64,000 nucleotides of DNA from Flavobacterium soyae (lineage in GTDB: Bacteria; Bacteroidota; Bacteroidia; Flavobacteriales; Flavobacteriaceae), in contig NZ_JAJQXA010000009.1 in the NCBI RefSeq assembly GCF_021245985.1, positions 132,383-196,382 on the forward strand. Reading direction: 5' to 3'. The notes beneath the pieces are model-generated. The model did not search any database, was not told the origin of the DNA, and saw only the letters and a list, made by a program, of their open reading frames with translations. The position numbers were made by a program, and so were the translations under genes. How positions within the stretch are numbered: position 1 is the first letter of the stretch; every line of letters begins with the position of its first letter. Positions 7,819 to 15,875 of the stretch are shown here, in pieces.

Positions 7819-10056
7819 ATGAAAAAGCTTTCATTATTATTAATTTTTCCTGCAATGTTAGTTGCTCAGGAAAAAGCTGCGACACCAAAGCAGCAAGGCA
7901 GGTACGACACAAATAAATTCAGCCAGATGTACGATTTGCTGGCAACACCAAATATGTTTCGTACAGCTTCCGGAGCACCGGGACCGGCCTATTACCAGCA
8001 GCAGGCAGATTATAAAATTGATATTGAATTAGATGATAAAAATTCAAAATTAACGGGTGCAGAAACTATCACATATTCTAATAATTCGCCAGATACTTTA
8101 GAATATTTATGGGTTCAGTTAGATCAAAACCAAGCCAGAGCTAACGGACAGACTTCTTTGGCAGAAGGAGAAAAAATCAATCAGGTTTTGCCTCTTGAAG
8201 GTTTTTCAGCAAAATATTTGAAAAAAGATTTAGAGCGTGGTTTTAATATTGAACAGGTAAAAGATGCAAAAGGAAATCCAATGTCTTATAGCATTAATGA
8301 AACTATGATGCGTATTAATCTGGCTTCGCCTTTAAAACCTGGAGAGAAAATTTCATTTTCGGTAAAATGGTGGTATAATATCAACAATTACAGAAAAGAA
8401 GGCGGACGTTCTGGATATGAATTATTCGAAAAAGATGGTAATAAATTATATGTAATTGCACAATTCTACCCAAGAATGGCAGTTTACAATGACGTTGAGG
8501 GATGGCAGAATATGCAGTTCTGGGGAAGCGGGGAGTTTGCCCTTCCTTTTGGAAACTTCGATGTAAGTATTACGGTTCCTGCTGATCACGTAATTGATGC
8601 AACGGGAGAATTAACAAACAGAAGTGAAGTTTTTACTGCTGAACAAGTTAAACGTTACGAACAAGCTCAAAAATCATTTGACAAACCTGTTGTTATTGTA
8701 ACTCAGGCAGAAGCTGAAGCAGCTGAAAAAGGTTTTTCTGAAAAGAAAAAAACGTGGAAATTCAGCGCAAAAAATGTTCGTGATTTTGGTATCGCTTCAT
8801 CAAGAAAATTCATTTATGATGCAATGGCTGTAAAAATTGGAAACAGAACTGTTATGGCAGAATCTGTTTATCCAAAAGAAGCTAACCCGCTTTGGGGAGA
8901 AACTTCTACAATGGTTGTAGCACATACTTTAAAAAGTTATTCTTCTCATACTTTCGATTACCCTTATCCAAAAGCAGTTTCGGTTTCTGCAGAAGACCAG
9001 GGAATGGAATACCCAATGATTTGCTGGAATTTTGGTCGTCCTGATGAAAATGGCGTAACGACTAAAGAGGTTAAAAACGGAATGATTGGGGTTATTATTC
9101 ACGAAGTTGGGCACACGTTCTTTCCAATGATTGTAAACTCTGACGAGCGCCAGTGGACTTGGATGGATGAAGGTTTAAATTCATTTTTAGAATATTTGGC
9201 AGAACAGGAATTAGATCCAACTTTCCCGTCAAGACGCGGACCTGCAAAAAATATTGTTCCTTATATGAGCGGTGATCAAAAGTTTTTAGAGCCAATTATG
9301 TCTAACTCTGAAACGATTCACCAATTTGGAAATAACGCTTACGGAAAACCGGCTACGGGTCTTAATATTTTAAGAGAGGTAGTTATGGGCAGAGAATTGT
9401 TTGATTATGCATTTAAAACGTATGCAAACAGATGGAAATTTAAGCACCCGACTCCAGAGGATTTCTTTAGAACGATGGAAGATGCTTCTGCGGTAGATTT
9501 AGACTGGTTTTTTAGAGGATGGTTTTATTCAACTGATTTTGTAGATATTGGAATTAAAGATGTAAAACAATATTATGTTTCTGAAACTCCAACTGCTGAT
9601 ATTAAAGATGTAAAAGTACGAAAAGGCCGTTTTGGATTCGAAAAAGGCCCTTTTGTTTACTTAGTTTCAGGAGACAATCCAGAAGTTAATGCTGCAAACA
9701 AAAAAGCATTAAAATTAGAAGATGTAAAACCATTGGCTGATTATGTTGACCAGACTTTTACTGCTGAAGAAAAAGCTGGTATTAAATCGCCTAAATATTT
9801 TTATGAAGTTGAATTCGACAAACTGGGCGGAATGATTATGCCAATTCTTGTTGAAATCACTTATGAAGATGGAACAAAAGATAATTACCAATATCCTGCA
9901 CAAATCTGGAGAAAAAATAATGATACAGCTAAAAAAGTTTATGCAACTACAAAAGCTGTAAAAAGTATTCAGATAGATCCAAAATTACTTACGGCCGATA
10001 TTGATGTAACTAATAATTCATGGCCAAAGGTTGAGCAAAAATCAAAATTTGACTAA
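7819..10056 (+). CDS. M1 family metallopeptidase (aminopeptidase N-like)
   Basis: 745 residues with a signal peptide (MKKLSLLLIFPAMLVAQ). The gluzincin zinc motif HEVGHTFFP starts at residue 428, and the third ligand Glu451 follows after 18 residues (WTWMDEGLN). A DQGMEYPM segment upstream stands where M1 enzymes have the GxMEN exopeptidase motif, so substrate N-terminus recognition may differ from classical aminopeptidase N. The protein should be periplasmic or surface-exposed. It follows the DUF6702 gene, and an intrinsic terminator 10 nt after the stop ends this operon. Confidence 0.9.
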   Translation: MKKLSLLLIFPAMLVAQEKAATPKQQGRYDTNKFSQMYDLLATPNMFRTASGAPGPAYYQQQADYKIDIELDDKNSKLTGAETITYSNNSPDTLEYLWVQLDQNQARANGQTSLAEGEKINQVLPLEGFSAKYLKKDLERGFNIEQVKDAKGNPMSYSINETMMRINLASPLKPGEKISFSVKWWYNINNYRKEGGRSGYELFEKDGNKLYVIAQFYPRMAVYNDVEGWQNMQFWGSGEFALPFGNFDVSITVPADHVIDATGELTNRSEVFTAEQVKRYEQAQKSFDKPVVIVTQAEAEAAEKGFSEKKKTWKFSAKNVRDFGIASSRKFIYDAMAVKIGNRTVMAESVYPKEANPLWGETSTMVVAHTLKSYSSHTFDYPYPKAVSVSAEDQGMEYPMICWNFGRPDENGVTTKEVKNGMIGVIIHEVGHTFFPMIVNSDERQWTWMDEGLNSFLEYLAEQELDPTFPSRRGPAKNIVPYMSGDQKFLEPIMSNSETIHQFGNNAYGKPATGLNILREVVMGRELFDYAFKTYANRWKFKHPTPEDFFRTMEDASAVDLDWFFRGWFYSTDFVDIGIKDVKQYYVSETPTADIKDVKVRKGRFGFEKGPFVYLVSGDNPEVNAANKKALKLEDVKPLADYVDQTFTAEEKAGIKSPKYFYEVEFDKLGGMIMPILVEITYEDGTKDNYQYPAQIWRKNNDTAKKVYATTKAVKSIQIDPKLLTADIDVTNNSWPKVEQKSKFD

Positions 10057-10065
10057 GAACAAACT

Positions 10066-10096
10066 AAAAAGACTCTTTTTTCAGAGTCTTTTTTTT
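10066..10096 (+). terminator. Terminator of the M1 peptidase operon
   Basis: AAAAAGACTC pairs with GAGTCTTTTT around an 8-nt loop and is followed by further T residues. Confidence 0.8.
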
Positions 10097-10131
10097 AAGT
10101 AAATTTTAAAACTGTGCGCTTCAAAATTTAA

Positions 10132-10139
10132 TATCTTTG
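10132..10139 (+). promoter_or_regulatory. -7 element for tatA
   Basis: TATCTTTG matches TAnnTTTG 23 nt before the tatA ATG, placing the start of transcription close to the gene. Confidence 0.5.
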
Positions 10140-10161
10140 TGGCACAACAAAAATAAAAGAT

Positions 10162-10509
10162 ATGTTTGGTATAGGAGGAGGAGAATTAGTTTTCATACTG
10201 TTTATAGTACTGATGCTTTTTGGTTCTGATAAAGTGCCGGAAATTGCCCGTACAATGGGTAAGGCGATGGCGCAGTTAAAAAATGCGACCAATGATATTA
10301 AAAGTGAAATTCAAAAAGGAGCAGAGGCAAATGGTCTTGATACTAAGTCTTTGAATAGTTTAACAGGTAATATCAATGCAGAAATTGAAAGCGCAAAATC
10401 TAATTTATTAGGTGATACAACTAATTTATTGGGAGATACTGCAACAGAAATTGATAAAGTAAAAGAAGATATTGACTCTCTTTCAGGACCTATAAAACGC
10501 CAAAGATAA
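10162..10509 (+). CDS. tatA: Twin-arginine translocase subunit TatA/TatE family
   Basis: 115 residues. A short N-terminal transmembrane helix (about residues 6-22, ELVFILFIVLMLFGSDKVPE) is followed by the FG-SDK-P hinge and an amphipathic helix (ARTMGKAMAQLKNATNDIK), then a polar tail with two LLGDT repeats. This is the TatA/B fold that assembles the pore for export of folded proteins. The sequence alone does not decide between TatA and a TatB-like role. It is followed 1 nt later by the PAP2 phosphatase gene, so they are probably co-transcribed. Confidence 0.88.
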   Translation: MFGIGGGELVFILFIVLMLFGSDKVPEIARTMGKAMAQLKNATNDIKSEIQKGAEANGLDTKSLNSLTGNINAEIESAKSNLLGDTTNLLGDTATEIDKVKEDIDSLSGPIKRQR

Positions 10510-10510
10510 T

Positions 10511-11074
10511 ATGCTGGAAAAAATAGAAGAATTAGATATTAATTTATTAGTATATTTAAATGGTTTAGGTTCTGAAACATACGATAAATTTTGGCTTTTT
10601 ATTACCAATCAGCTGTATTGGACTCCATTTTTTTTATTACTGTTTTATCTTATCTATAAAAAAGTAGGAGGAAAACAAACTTTGTATTTACTGCTTTTTA
10701 TAGCTGTTTTAATTGCTTTTACAGATCAAACTACCAATCTTTTTAAACATACATTTCAGCGTTTACGTCCTTGTAATAATCCTGATATCAATACTATTAT
10801 CAGAGTTGTTCAGGTTAGAAAATCTTTTAGCTTTTTTTCAGGACATGCTGCAAACACAATGGCTGTTGCAACCTTCTTATATTTGGTTTTAAAACGCCAT
10901 TTCAAATATTTTGGCTTGTTATTTTTATGGCCTTTAATTTTTGCGTACAGCCGAATTTATTTAGGATTACATTATCCGGGAGACATTCTAACAGGATATT
11001 TCTTTGGAGCTCTTTTTGGATTCTTAATCTTTTTAGCTTGCAGAAGGTTGAAACCGCAATATTTTCCGGGATAA
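10511..11074 (+). CDS. PAP2-family membrane phosphatase
   Basis: 187 residues with about five hydrophobic segments. The three phosphatase signatures are present: KHTFQRLRP near residue 79, SFFSGHAAN near 107 and SRIYLGLHYPGD near 147, supplying the catalytic histidines and the binding arginine. PAP2 membrane enzymes of this size dephosphorylate lipid phosphates such as undecaprenyl or phosphatidylglycerol phosphates; the substrate here is not determined. The gene directly follows tatA. Confidence 0.87.
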   Translation: MLEKIEELDINLLVYLNGLGSETYDKFWLFITNQLYWTPFFLLLFYLIYKKVGGKQTLYLLLFIAVLIAFTDQTTNLFKHTFQRLRPCNNPDINTIIRVVQVRKSFSFFSGHAANTMAVATFLYLVLKRHFKYFGLLFLWPLIFAYSRIYLGLHYPGDILTGYFFGALFGFLIFLACRRLKPQYFPG

Positions 11075-11083
11075 TTTTTTTTT

Positions 11084-11115
11084 AAGTTTCTGAGTTTCTA
11101 AGATGCTAAGTTTTC
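11084..11115 (+). repeat. CTAAG-type short degenerate repeat (left of dioxygenase gene)
   Basis: TTAAGTTTCTGAGTTTCTAA followed by GATGCTAAG is a run of roughly 8-bp units of the form C-T-A/G-A-G-T-T-T. A matching run in the opposite orientation lies on the other side of the neighbouring gene, at 12059-12095. Confidence 0.55.
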
Positions 11116-11137
11116 TCATATAAAATTTGGATAAATT

Positions 11138-11260
11138 GCCTCCAGCTTTAGCTGGAGAGTCTATAGATAAAATTAAGAAGGCTTTAGCCAAAATACACTG
11201 GGTATTTGGCTAAAGCCTTTTTCTTTTTTTAGCTTTTTTATCTCCAGCTGAAGCTGGATG
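11138..11260. repeat. Composite palindromic intergenic element
   Basis: Three palindromes occur in a row: CTCCAGC-TTTA-GCTGGAG (11140-11157), an 18-bp stem AAGGCTTTAGCC.../...GGCTAAAGCCTT at 11178-11219 with one bulged A, and CTCCAGC-TGA-AGCTGGA near 11242-11258. The outer two are copies of each other. Long T-runs after the central stem could make it a bidirectional terminator between the converging PAP2 and dioxygenase genes. Confidence 0.75.
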
Positions 11261-11272
11261 CTATTGAATTTT

Positions 11273-12025
11273 TTATTTTATAATACTCTTGAAGTCGTCT
11301 AAATTATTTTCAAGAATTTTTCTTTCACTCCATTCTAGCCCTGTGGGAAGTTCTTGTTTGCTGAATTCGATATGAATAACTCTTCTTCTTTCGTTGTTTG
11401 TGGTTTTGTTTGAAGCGTGAAACAATAAAGGTTTCATAATCATGATTCCGCCTTTTTGGACTTCGCAGATTGTTTCTTTTTCGTTTTCAAAATCCAAATT
11501 TTCGATTCTCAAAATTCCTTTTGAATGGGAATTATTGATAACTTTTAAAGCACCGTTGTCTTTTGTAGTGGTATCAATATGAATTCTAATCGTAAAATTA
11601 TCTTCTAAAATTTCTTTTGGAGGCTGAACCGCAAACTGATTTTGTTTTACAGTCCAGTTTTCAAAATTTTCAGTTTCAATTTTTTTATCCACAGAAATAG
11701 TTAAATCCTGATGGTAAGCCACAAACCAATTTGATTTTTCAGGTTTGTCAAAATAAATGGATTTGGTAATGAAGTATCCTTTTCCAAAATTAGATTCAAT
11801 AATATTTTTTAAATTTTGATTGAAAATAAAATCTAAGGTTTCAGGTACTTCTTTATGAAATTGTCTGATTGCAAATAAATCCTGAGATTTTCTAAAAGTA
11901 GCATTATCAGAATCATTTTCGGTTACATTTTCGATTAATGAAATCAGTTTTTCAATTTCATTTTCAGTATAAACATTGTTTATAATTGCAAAACCTTCAT
12001 TATCTATCTGATTTAAATAAGTCAT
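11273..12025 (-). CDS. Phytanoyl-CoA dioxygenase (PhyH) family protein
   Basis: 250 residues. The Fe(II) triad of the PhyH fold is visible: His105 and Asp107 in YHQDLTI, and the distal His203 in LLFHASN, followed by NERRRVIHIEF whose arginine would hold 2-oxoglutarate. Such enzymes hydroxylate small molecules or lipids in the cytoplasm; the substrate cannot be read from sequence. It stands between two runs of CTAAG-type repeats and reads leftward, apart from the O-methyltransferase upstream, which has the same direction. Confidence 0.85.
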   Translation of the reverse strand: MTYLNQIDNEGFAIINNVYTENEIEKLISLIENVTENDSDNATFRKSQDLFAIRQFHKEVPETLDFIFNQNLKNIIESNFGKGYFITKSIYFDKPEKSNWFVAYHQDLTISVDKKIETENFENWTVKQNQFAVQPPKEILEDNFTIRIHIDTTTKDNGALKVINNSHSKGILRIENLDFENEKETICEVQKGGIMIMKPLLFHASNKTTNNERRRVIHIEFSKQELPTGLEWSERKILENNLDDFKSIIK

Positions 12026-12058
12026 TCTAAATGGAGTAAAAGTATAAATAGAAAAAAT

Positions 12059-12095
12059 CTTAGAATCTTAGCGCCTTAGTATCTTAGCAACTTAT
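12059..12095 (-). repeat. CTAAG-type short degenerate repeat (right of dioxygenase gene)
   Basis: Read on the minus strand this is TAAGTTGCTAAGATACTAAG followed by GCGCTAAGATTCTAAG, again units of about 8 bp. With the run at 11084 it brackets the dioxygenase gene in inverted orientation. Confidence 0.55.
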
Positions 12096-12099
12096 AAAA

Positions 12100-12741
12100 T
12101 TATAATACTCTTGAAACTGTTAATCCATCGCGAATTGGCAACAAAACCGTTTCCACTCTTGGATCGTCTTTCAAAAGCTGATTATATTCTAAAAGTACTT
12201 TTGTACTGACATCATTTGGATGAACCGGTTCCAGGATTTTTCCGCTCCACAAAACATTATCAGATAAAATAATACCGCCTTTATTCATCTTTGGAACAAT
12301 CATTTCCCAATAATTGAGGTAATTTTCCTTATCTGCATCAATAAATACCAAATCAAATTTTACGTCAATAGTTGGGATAATATCTACGGCTTCTCCTAAA
12401 TGCTGAAAAATTTGCTTTCCCCAAGGTGAGGCATCAAAATACTTTCTTTGAAAATCGACTAATTCTTCTTTAATATCAATAGTATGTAATTGTCCGTTTT
12501 CCTGCATTCCTTCGCATAAACAAAGCGCAGCATAACCCGTATAAGTTCCGATTTCAAGAATATTTACCGGACGAATTAATTTAGAGAGCATACTTAAAAC
12601 CCGGCCTTGAAAATGACCGCTTAACATTCTTGGTAAAAGTATTTTCTGGTAGGTTTCTTTATTAAGTTTCGCTAACAATTCTGGTTCATTTTCAGAATGC
12701 TGCTCGATATAATCTTCTAATTCTTGTGATATAAAATGCAT
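12100..12741 (-). CDS. Class I SAM-dependent O-methyltransferase
   Basis: 213 residues, the usual length of the catechol/caffeoyl-CoA-type O-methyltransferase family. Motif I is EIGTYTGYAALCL near residue 62, and FVFIDADKENY gives the metal-binding aspartate region, with NVLWSGKI after it. The cation-dependent family methylates catechol-like hydroxyls; the substrate here is unknown. It is 75 nt upstream of the dioxygenase gene and may share its transcript. Confidence 0.87.
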   Translation of the reverse strand: MHFISQELEDYIEQHSENEPELLAKLNKETYQKILLPRMLSGHFQGRVLSMLSKLIRPVNILEIGTYTGYAALCLCEGMQENGQLHTIDIKEELVDFQRKYFDASPWGKQIFQHLGEAVDIIPTIDVKFDLVFIDADKENYLNYWEMIVPKMNKGGIILSDNVLWSGKILEPVHPNDVSTKVLLEYNQLLKDDPRVETVLLPIRDGLTVSRVL

Positions 12742-12855
12742 CTTGTAGTTGTTGTAATTGAATGCAAAAATACAAAAAATATCCGCTGACTATTTTGCAT
12801 AAAAAAACCATTCGTTTAGGCGAATGGCTTTCTGTTTTTAGTTTTAATTTGAAAA

Positions 12856-13221
12856 TTATTTTTTCAAAGCTTCGTTTACTTCTTTAGCTGTTTTCACAGT
12901 TCCGTCTTTTGCAGCTTTTGCAGCATTTTCAACTTTTTCAGCTCCTTTTTTAGTAGCATCTTTCACGTCAGATGCTGCTTTCTTAGCTCCATCTTTTACA
13001 TCTTGTACAGCATTTTCAGTAGCATCTTTAGCTTTTGCAGCAGCCTCTTCTGTTTTGCTTACAGCGCTGTCTTTCACTTCTTCAATATCTGTTGTCAAGG
13101 AGTCAACTTTGTTTCCAAGAGTTAATTCTTCATCTGCAGGTTTAGGTTCTTTCTTCTCACAAGATTGTAATCCCAAAGCTAATAATGCAACAACAGCGAA
13201 ACTTAAAATTTGTTTTTTCAT
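12856..13221 (-). CDS. Small lipoprotein with alanine/lysine-rich helical repeats
   Basis: 121 residues. The signal peptide ends in a lipobox (LGLQSC, Cys21), followed by a long low-complexity stretch of units such as KDATENAVQDVKDG and KAASDVKDATKKGAEK. The roughly 11-residue periodicity resembles LEA-like or apolipoprotein-like amphipathic helices. No enzymatic motif is present. A structural or stress-protective envelope role is possible but unproven. Confidence 0.7.
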   Translation of the reverse strand: MKKQILSFAVVALLALGLQSCEKKEPKPADEELTLGNKVDSLTTDIEEVKDSAVSKTEEAAAKAKDATENAVQDVKDGAKKAASDVKDATKKGAEKVENAAKAAKDGTVKTAKEVNEALKK

Positions 13222-13438
13222 GATAAATTGTCTTTTTAGGTTATAAAATTTAAAAGGTTATAAAGTGGAATAATAAAAATACAAATTTTAAAATTATGGC
13301 GCGCTTTGTAAGATTATTTTTCTTTTGAGAGCAAGACAATTCTTGTGCCAAATTTTTCCTTTTTGGAACTGAAGACTTATTTTTTTTGAAAATTTATTTT
13401 TACGAAAGAAGAGTTATATTATTGTTCTTAAATTATTG

Positions 13439-14032
13439 TTAGTTGATGACTAAAACATTTTCACTTTTTGCAAAATCAGTAAAAGTAATATTGAAAAGCA
13501 CTGTTAATTCTTTACCGGCTTTTACGACTCCAAGTGCAGCTGACGGAGGTGTCATTTCAAAATCAGTAAAAGTCATTCGGTTAGAACCCTGTAATACAAA
13601 ATTACCGTTATCATAGGTTGTTACCTTTACCTGTGTTTTGTAATCTTTACTAACACCTGCAATGGTGTAAGTTCCAGTTAGAACCCACATTGTTTCGTTT
13701 ACTTTATCGGCAGATTTTAAAACATATTTGATATTTTTATGTGTTTTGGTATCTAAACATTCATAAGCCACATCATCCATACTGGTTTTACTGCTTTTAA
13801 TACTTTCGGCTAATAATGTAATCGTCAGGTTTTTAATATCAGTTATTTTTGAATCTGTAATCGTTAAGTAAGCACCGCCGGTTCCTTCTGTTGATTTCAT
13901 AACCCAATCGTGTATATTAGAAGTTCCTGCAACTTCAAAAACTGATTTTGTGAGGGTATATTTTCGCTGCGCTTTTACTTGCAATGAAAATGCGATTATT
14001 ACTGCTAATAAAATTGATTTGATCGTTTTCAT
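13439..14032 (-). CDS. YceI family periplasmic protein
   Basis: 197 residues with signal peptide MKTIKSILLAVIIAFSLQVKAQ. The mature part shows the YceI lipocalin-like beta-barrel pattern: FEVAGTSNIHDWVM near the start, TLLAESIKSSKTSMDDVAYE in the middle, LTGTYTIAGVSKDY, and MTFTDFEMTPPSA near the end. YceI proteins bind isoprenoid or fatty-amide ligands in the periplasm; the ligand here is not known. The gene is monocistronic. Confidence 0.85.
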   Translation of the reverse strand: MKTIKSILLAVIIAFSLQVKAQRKYTLTKSVFEVAGTSNIHDWVMKSTEGTGGAYLTITDSKITDIKNLTITLLAESIKSSKTSMDDVAYECLDTKTHKNIKYVLKSADKVNETMWVLTGTYTIAGVSKDYKTQVKVTTYDNGNFVLQGSNRMTFTDFEMTPPSAALGVVKAGKELTVLFNITFTDFAKSENVLVIN

Positions 14033-14230
14033 TTGTTTGTGGTATTTAGTTAAATCTAAGATCAGTTTACAATTCGGTTTGGGATTGATTATAAATTCCT
14101 GTCTTTTTCTTAGATCAAATTTATTGCAAACGAATAGGAAAAGAACTGATAAAAATCATGGATAGGATTTTATTAAATCATTATAATAAAGGTTTAATTT
14201 AAGAATCATTAAAAAAATGACAAAAGTGAT

Positions 14231-14238
14231 TAACTTTG
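14231..14238 (+). promoter_or_regulatory. -7 element for rlmN
   Basis: TAACTTTG matches TAnnTTTG only 4 nt before the rlmN ATG. If used, the mRNA would be leaderless or nearly so. Confidence 0.4.
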
Positions 14239-14242
14239 CAGC

Positions 14243-15295
14243 ATGCAAATTGAGAAAAAAGACATAAGAGCCTTATCAAAAGATCAGTTACGAGATTTTT
14301 TTGTCGCAAATAATGACAAAGCTTTCCGAGGAAATCAAGTTTATGAATGGCTTTGGAGCAAAGGAGCACACAGTTTTGAGGATATGACGAATGTTGCCAA
14401 AACAACACGTTCTATGCTTGAAGAAAATTTTGTTATCAATCATATTAAGGTTGATACTATGCAGAGAAGCAACGACGGAACAGTGAAAAATGCGGTCCGC
14501 CTGCATGATGGATTAGTAGTGGAATCTGTTTTAATCCCTACAGAAACCCGAACAACAGCTTGCGTTTCAAGTCAGGTTGGGTGCAGTTTAGATTGTAATT
14601 TCTGTGCAACTGCACGTTTAAAAAGAATGCGAAACCTGGAGCCGGGAGAAATTTACGACCAGGTTTTGGCAATCGATAAAGAAAGCCGTTTATATCACAA
14701 TCATCCGCTTTCGAATATAGTTTTTATGGGAATGGGAGAACCTTTAATGAACTATAATAATGTCATTAAAGCCATAGACATGATTACCTCGCCAGAAGGT
14801 TTAGGAATGTCTCCAAAACGCATTATGCTTTCAACATCAGGGATTCCGAAGATGATTAAGAAAATGGCCGATGATGATGTGAAATTCAAATTAGCAGTTT
14901 CCCTTCATTCAGCAATTGATGAAACCCGCGCGAAGATTATGCCTTTCAGTAAAAACTTTCCTTTAAAAGATTTACGAGAAGCATTAGAATATTGGTACAG
15001 AAAAACCAAAAGCAAAATTTCATACGAATATGTAGTTTGGAAGGGAATCAACGACGATAAAGCTTCCGTTGATGCATTGGTAAAGTTCTGTAAATATGTA
15101 CCGTGTAAAGTCAATCTAATTGAATATAATCCAATTGACGATGGAGAATTTCAACAAGCTTCAGAAGAATCTATTTTAGCTTACATTAAAGCTTTAGAAA
15201 ATATCGGAGTTGTAGTAAAAGTGCGTCGCAGCCGAGGAAAAGATATTGATGCTGCCTGCGGACAATTGGCAAACAAAGAAGCTGATGTGGTATAG
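14243..15295 (+). CDS. rlmN: 23S rRNA (adenine-2503-C2)-methyltransferase / tRNA A37 methyltransferase
   Basis: 350 residues, normal for RlmN. The radical-SAM cluster motif CSLDCNFC gives Cys114, Cys118 and Cys121, preceded by TTACVSSQVG. The second catalytic cysteine that forms the methylated intermediate is Cys339 in DAACGQL. GMGEPLMNY is the conserved glycine-rich SAM-binding segment. The enzyme methylates A2503 of 23S rRNA and A37 of some tRNAs. The stop codon abuts a repeat element at 15296. Confidence 0.96.
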   Translation: MQIEKKDIRALSKDQLRDFFVANNDKAFRGNQVYEWLWSKGAHSFEDMTNVAKTTRSMLEENFVINHIKVDTMQRSNDGTVKNAVRLHDGLVVESVLIPTETRTTACVSSQVGCSLDCNFCATARLKRMRNLEPGEIYDQVLAIDKESRLYHNHPLSNIVFMGMGEPLMNYNNVIKAIDMITSPEGLGMSPKRIMLSTSGIPKMIKKMADDDVKFKLAVSLHSAIDETRAKIMPFSKNFPLKDLREALEYWYRKTKSKISYEYVVWKGINDDKASVDALVKFCKYVPCKVNLIEYNPIDDGEFQQASEESILAYIKALENIGVVVKVRRSRGKDIDAACGQLANKEADVV

Positions 15296-15538
15296 TCCCT
15301 GCGGGCAATGTCATTAAGTTAAGCTTTTAGAAAAAAAAATTATTGCAAATCAAATCCGTGTTTATCAGCGTTTTTACGAAGTAAATCTGTTTTATCCGCG
15401 TCACAATTAGACGCTGATTTTACTGATTCGCTAAAGCGAAAACGCTGATAAAAACTGATTTTTCTAATTACTTTCTTAATTAAACTGTTAAGTAATTTTA
15501 TAGATTTCTTCTTAACTTAATGACATTGCCCTACGGGA
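15296..15538. repeat. 243-bp element with 28-bp terminal inverted repeats (MITE-like)
   Basis: The left end (15296-15323) and the reverse complement of the right end (15511-15538) agree at 25 of 28 positions, including 21 identical bases in a row (GGGCAATGTCATTAAG...). Inside lies a second inverted pair, TTTATCAGCGTTTT at 15361-15374 and its exact complement at 15439-15452, plus a small hairpin TTCGC-TAAA-GCGAA. There is no coding frame. The structure fits a non-autonomous miniature transposable element or a folded intergenic repeat. It begins at the base after the rlmN stop. Confidence 0.7.
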
Positions 15539-15565
15539 CAAAGGTGCGGATTATGCTATTTTTTG

Positions 15566-15642
15566 CTGCCGATATTTAATCTCCCCGAGATACCCAGCAG
15601 GACTCTTCAATATAAACTCCGTTAGGAGTTAAATATCGGTAG
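15566..15642. repeat. Inverted repeat CTGCCGATATTTAA / TTAAATATCGGTAG
   Basis: The arms at 15566-15584 and 15625-15642 are near-perfect complements. The centre contains AACTCCGTTAGGAGTT, itself a palindrome. It resembles a dispersed intergenic repeat of Flavobacteria, from memory only. Confidence 0.6.
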
Positions 15643-15669
15643 AGAAATTATGATTAAAATGTAGAAAAT

Positions 15670-15778
15670 GAGGCTGTCTTAAAAGTAAAATCAAGCTGTT
15701 GAGAATCGCGTAAATGGAAAATTTCTCCGATAGGTATCCGAATAAAAAAGAGGTTGTCTCGACTTTTGAGACAGCCTC
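15670..15778. repeat. 109-bp element with 17-bp terminal inverted repeats
   Basis: GAGGCTGTCTTAAAAGT at the left and the complement of ACTTTTGAGACAGCCTC at the right agree at 16 of 17 positions. The right end also folds on itself (AGAGGTTGTCTC / GAGACAGCCTCT), and on the minus strand that hairpin is followed by six T residues, so it may work as a terminator. It could be an insertion-sequence remnant. Confidence 0.6.
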
Positions 15779-15808
15779 TATACATAAAGGGTTCAATATT
15801 ATAAAGAC

Positions 15809-15859
15809 ATAAAAAAGCATTAAAAACGAGGGTGAATCTTGTTTTTAATGCTTTTTTAT
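15809..15859 (-). terminator. Terminator of the lipoprotein gene at 15876
   Basis: ATAAAAAAGCATTAAAAAC (15809-15827) pairs perfectly over 19 bp with 15841-15859 around a 13-nt loop and ends in a T-run on the minus strand. Confidence 0.8.
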
Positions 15860-15875
15860 CGGGCAAAAAGGGATC

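Noticed and set aside
10162-10509. tatA start within a larger fused gene
   Set aside because: The frame begins cleanly after a -7 element and a terminator of the preceding operon; length matches TatA.
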